A DNA stretch of 64,000 nt from Eubacteriaceae bacterium (GTDB lineage: Bacteria; Bacillota; Clostridia; Lachnospirales; Lachnospiraceae). A model generated the notes under the pieces. That model was not told the origin of the DNA. It saw only the letters and a program-made list of their open reading frames with translations, and did no database searches. Below, in pieces: positions 61,427 through 64,000 of the stretch. Within the stretch, counting starts at the first letter, position 1. The number at the start of each line of letters is the position of its first letter. The translations under genes and the position numbers were made by a program. The stretch spans positions 1 through 64,000 of the forward strand of contig CAJTCR010000004.1 in NCBI GenBank assembly GCA_910574915.1, read 5' to 3'.

Positions 61427-61545
61427 GTTTTCACCCGCATTTTTTAAACATTACGAAATGCCAAAGCGGGGGTTCAATGAGATATTGTATCACAAGGAGT
61501 TTTCTATCTTTTCATCATTCTTGCTATGTTTTAAAACATCTACAT

Positions 61546-62073
61546 TTACAGCAGTTCTTCTTTCAATGCCCTTATCCATTCTTCGATTGCCTGCACTAAT
61601 CGAAATTGCTGATGCAGAACTGCCATGCCCGTGGCAGGAATATCGGGGGCGTTTTCTTTTAAGTCCATGTTCTCCTCAAGATAGGATTTCAGTACATTGA
61701 TATTGCTCTCAATGTTATCCAGACATTCCCTCTGCTGTTCCTTTCCCATGCTTTCTAAATTAACGATAACCGCATTAAAATCCAAGAATATGTGAATCGG
61801 CTTGCAGGATATTTCGAGCATCAGTTTCTCAAATTCCTCATTTCCTGCATCCGTCAAGGAATATACCGCCTTTTCGGGCATTTTTCCCTCTTTCTCCGTG
61901 CGGCTTGTAATAAGCCCCTTTTCTTCCAACTGGATAACCTTTTTGTATATAGATGGTGTGCTGATTTTTACCCACTTTGAAATGTTGCGGTATTCCACCA
62001 GTTTCTGAATATCGTATGCACTCAAGGATTCCCGTTTCAACATTCCCAATACAATCAAGTCAATGGTCGCCAT
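61546..62073 (-). CDS. PadR-family transcriptional regulator
   Basis: 175 aa. The winged helix (MATIDLIVLGMLKRESLSAYDIQKLVEYR..KISTPSIYKKVIQLEEKGLITSR..KAVYSLTDAG) is the PadR N-domain; the C-terminal helices (about 105-175) form the dimer. GGAGGG precedes the ATG. Divergent from a MATE pump, which it probably represses. Confidence 0.92.
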   Translation of the reverse strand: MATIDLIVLGMLKRESLSAYDIQKLVEYRNISKWVKISTPSIYKKVIQLEEKGLITSRTEKEGKMPEKAVYSLTDAGNEEFEKLMLEISCKPIHIFLDFNAVIVNLESMGKEQQRECLDNIESNINVLKSYLEENMDLKENAPDIPATGMAVLHQQFRLVQAIEEWIRALKEELL

Positions 62074-62093
62074 TTAAAATCCCTCCTTTTCTA

Positions 62094-62155
62094 TTGACAA
62101 CTACTATAAATTATAGTATTATAATCCCTGCAACGCAATTACTATATTTTATAGT
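62094..62155 (+). promoter_or_regulatory. MATE promoter with two palindromic operators
   Basis: TTGACA (62094-62099), 17-bp spacer, TATTAT (62117-62122). The palindrome ACTATAAATTATAGT (62103-62117) fills the spacer and ACTATATTTTATAGT (62141-62155) lies just downstream, start to start 38 bp. The placement fits repression by the divergently encoded PadR, which would also touch its own promoter. Confidence 0.75.
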
Positions 62156-62195
62156 AGTATAAATAACAGTATTTGTCAAGAGAAAGGAGTTCAAA

Positions 62196-63581
62196 ATGAA
62201 CAGTCAAAGTAAAAAGATGGAGCTGCTCGGCAACATATCCATACCAAAGGCACTTTTAGCAATGGGCATCCCAACAATGGTTGGCATGTTGGTAAATGCT
62301 TTCTACAACCTTGTTGACGCTTATTTTGTCGGCGGGCTAGGTGAGAGCCAGATGGGGGCAATCTCCGTGGTCTATCCGCTCGGACAGGTCGTTGTCGGTC
62401 TTGGTCTGCTGTTCGGAAACGGTGCGGCTTCTTACATTTCCCGATTGTTAGGTCGTGGTGATAAGGAAAATGCGGATAAAGTGGCAAGTACCGCTCTGTA
62501 CAGCAGCGTATCCGTTGGGGCAGTCATCATTATCATTTCTATGGTGTTCCTGCATCCCATACTGAAGCTCTTGGGGGCAACCGACAGCATCCTCCCCTTT
62601 GCCGCCACATACGCAAGGCTCTACATTGTTTCCTGCATCTTCAACGTATTCAATGTCACGATGAATAACATTGTGACTAGCGAGGGGGCTGCTAAAACAA
62701 CCATGTGTGCCTTGCTGACGGGTGCGGTACTCAATATCGCCTTAGACCCGCTGTTTATCTATGTGTTTGAGTTAGGCGTGGCAGGAGCGGCGATAGCGAC
62801 TGCAATCTCACAAGTCGTTTCAACCTGCGTATATTTGACCTATATTTTTCGGAAAAAAAGCGTATTCCATTTTCGGGTTAAGGACTGCACATATACAAAA
62901 GAAACCATGTCTGAGATTTTCAAGATCGGCATCCCGACATTGGTATTCCAGATTTTAACGAGTGTGTCCATTTCCTTAATCAATAATGCCGCTGGCGATT
63001 ACGGGGACTCTGCCATTGCAGGCATGGGCGTTGTCACCCGCCTTATCTCAATGGGCAGCTTGTCCGTATTCGGGTTCATCAAAGGCTTTCAGCCCATTGC
63101 AGGGTACAGTTACGGGGCGAAAAAGTTTGACCGTCTGCGTGAGGCAATCAAGACTTCCATCCTATGGTCTACGGTTTTCTGCGTGATTTTCGGTGTGATA
63201 CTGGCTCTGTTCCCTACGGCTATCATTTCGAGGTTTACAAAGGGCGATGCCGAGATGATTCGCATCGGGGCAGCGTCTTTGAGGGCAAACGGCATTTCCA
63301 TTATGCTCTTTGGATTTTATACGGTGTATTCTTCCCTGTTCCTTTCTTTGGGAAGAGGCAGAGAGGGTTTTATCCTCGGAGCTTGCAGGCAGGGGATTTG
63401 TTTTATCCCCGTTATCCTGCTTCTTCCGATTGTCTGGGGGATAAATGGCATTATGTATGCCCAGCCGATTGCCGATGTGCTTTCCGCAGTCATAACAGTA
63501 TTCATGGCGATACCGCTCCACAAAAAACTGAATGAGATGCAGAAACAAACTTCCGCAATAAGCAAGAAAAACAACGACTAA
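62196..63581 (+). CDS. MATE family multidrug efflux protein
   Basis: 461 aa with AAAGGAG nine bases before ATG. Twelve membrane helices in two halves: MVGMLVNAFYNLVDAYFVGGL..GQVVVGLGLLFGNGAASYISRLLGRG and GAVLNIALDPLFIYV..MGVVTRLISMGSLSVFGFIKGFQPIAGYSYGAKKF. It is closer to the NorM/DinF branch with clear sodium/proton-site asparagine and acidic residues in helix 1. Different from the MATE protein at 59168. Confidence 0.92.
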   Translation: MNSQSKKMELLGNISIPKALLAMGIPTMVGMLVNAFYNLVDAYFVGGLGESQMGAISVVYPLGQVVVGLGLLFGNGAASYISRLLGRGDKENADKVASTALYSSVSVGAVIIIISMVFLHPILKLLGATDSILPFAATYARLYIVSCIFNVFNVTMNNIVTSEGAAKTTMCALLTGAVLNIALDPLFIYVFELGVAGAAIATAISQVVSTCVYLTYIFRKKSVFHFRVKDCTYTKETMSEIFKIGIPTLVFQILTSVSISLINNAAGDYGDSAIAGMGVVTRLISMGSLSVFGFIKGFQPIAGYSYGAKKFDRLREAIKTSILWSTVFCVIFGVILALFPTAIISRFTKGDAEMIRIGAASLRANGISIMLFGFYTVYSSLFLSLGRGREGFILGACRQGICFIPVILLLPIVWGINGIMYAQPIADVLSAVITVFMAIPLHKKLNEMQKQTSAISKKNND

Positions 63582-63602
63582 ATATTTATTTTTTCTAACA
63601 AA

Positions 63603-63647
63603 CAGAGCCGATGAGCTGTGAGGTTTCCCACAAGTTCATCGGCTCTG
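63603..63647 (+). terminator. Terminator after the plus-strand MATE gene
   Basis: CAGAGCCGATGA (63603-63614) and TCATCGGCTCTG (63636-63647) form a perfect 12-bp stem with inner TGTG/CACA. A related but weaker hairpin lies at 58770-58805, so it belongs to the duplicated KTR-end module. Confidence 0.65.
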
Positions 63648-63725
63648 CATCTGTGTGTCTGGCTCTTTGATGACTGTTATTTTTAAATTTTTAGCTTCAA
63701 TCAATGTTTCCTGCTTGCATTTTGG
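63636..63725 (-). pseudogene. 3' remnant of a second KTR gene
   Basis: Minus-strand codons read PKCKQETLIEAKNLKITVIKEPD followed by TQMQSR and stop, closely matching the last third of the KTR protein at 58963. The upstream part is missing; it abuts and overlaps in another frame the end of the yjdF-like gene. It is the uninterrupted version of the MITE target. Confidence 0.75.
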
Positions 63726-64000
63726 AGCTTTAAGGCTTGCCTCGCTTTCGTTCCAATGCCCTTGTTTTCCAACTGGCTGTTGATTTCCCTCTGCATACGC
63801 TTGGGATTGATTTTTCGTTCTTCGATTTTTTCTGTTTTAACTGGCGGGCTGAATTTCAGCTTATGCCAGTTTTTGAGCAGAAAATCATACACTTCATAAT
63901 CTTTCGGCTCTGCGCCGAACGTAATCTTGCAGACCTCATATTTGTCGCCGTCTATACGCTCAAACAATCCAATCCAAAAGGGATTTTCATAGCCCTGCCC
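63701..64000 (-). CDS. yjdF: YjdF family protein (DUF2992), truncated 3' end, start outside window
   Basis: Open to the window edge. GLFERIDGDKYEVCKITFGAEPKDYEVYDFLLKNWHKLKFSP is the YjdF/DUF2992 core, and NPKRMQREINSQLENKGIGTKARQALKLQ follows. The usual long basic tail is missing: after KLQ the last codons (NASRKH) are KTR-gene bases read in another frame, so the gene is fused to the KTR remnant. yjdF genes are often preceded by a riboswitch, which would lie beyond 64000. Confidence 0.8.
   Translation of the reverse strand, partial: GQGYENPFWIGLFERIDGDKYEVCKITFGAEPKDYEVYDFLLKNWHKLKFSPPVKTEKIEERKINPKRMQREINSQLENKGIGTKARQALKLQNASRKH

Noticed and set aside
1-64000. tRNA and rRNA genes
   Set aside because: I saw no cloverleaf with a TTCRA arm or rRNA signature while reading; a tRNAscan or Infernal run would be decisive.

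Overview
This window is chromosomal DNA of a motile, endospore-forming Firmicute, most likely a Lachnospiraceae-type clostridium. Supporting signs are the gene content and order of the fla/che operon, CodY, FlhF/FlhG, the CheC/CheD chemotaxis branch, SigK, the cotJ spore-coat operon, an [FeFe]-hydrogenase-like protein, and AGGAGG-type ribosome binding sites. Species cannot be named from the sequence alone.

Region 1 (about 1-35,000, minus strand) is one very long flagellar and chemotaxis operon. It starts at a sigma-A-like promoter near 35,014-35,041 and ends at a terminator at 61-109. The order is flgB-flgC-fliE-fliF-fliG-fliH-fliI-fliJ-motE-like-fliK-flgD-(flagellar operon protein)-flgE-flbD-motA-motB-fliL-fliM-fliY-cheY-fliO-fliP-fliQ-fliR-flhB-(24-codon ORF)-flhA-flhF-flhG-cheB-cheA-cheW-cheC-cheD-(membrane protein)-fliA-three small genes. 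It encodes the basal body, export gate, hook, stator, switch and signalling core plus the late sigma factor. cheR, flagellin and methyl-accepting receptors are not in the window. Unusual points are a FlgD with extra surface-type helical repeats, a very long FlgE, overlapping palindromes between flgE and flbD, and a small ORF coupled to flhA.

Region 2 (35,000-41,000, minus strand) holds codY, topA, dprA and comM. Region 3 (41,000-44,500) is a repeat island: two long imperfect hairpins in inverted orientation, partial copies, and an AAA-ATPase/PD-(D/E)XK gene bracketed by direct repeats of about 87 bp.

Region 4 (44,500-53,100) has sigK (no pro-sequence), a possibly leaderless RluA-type pseudouridine synthase, a DUF5662 protein, a GH13-family protein whose catalytic residues all appear to be lost, a UvrD/PcrA helicase, an [FeFe]-hydrogenase-like protein and the cotJ operon.

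Region 5 (53,115 to the window end) is foreign DNA. An integrative element driven by a large serine recombinase has entered cotJC after its sixtieth codon or so. The recombinase gene is itself split by a 2,451-bp IS-like element with 24-bp terminal inverted repeats, carrying an Rpn-family nuclease gene; removing that element together with one 3-bp target copy restores the recombinase reading frame. The rest is a mosaic: decayed mazF, a truncated sigma-like gene, a MITE-like element, two cysteine-rich KTR copies (one broken), two MATE efflux pumps with AraC-GNAT and PadR regulators, and a truncated yjdF at the edge.
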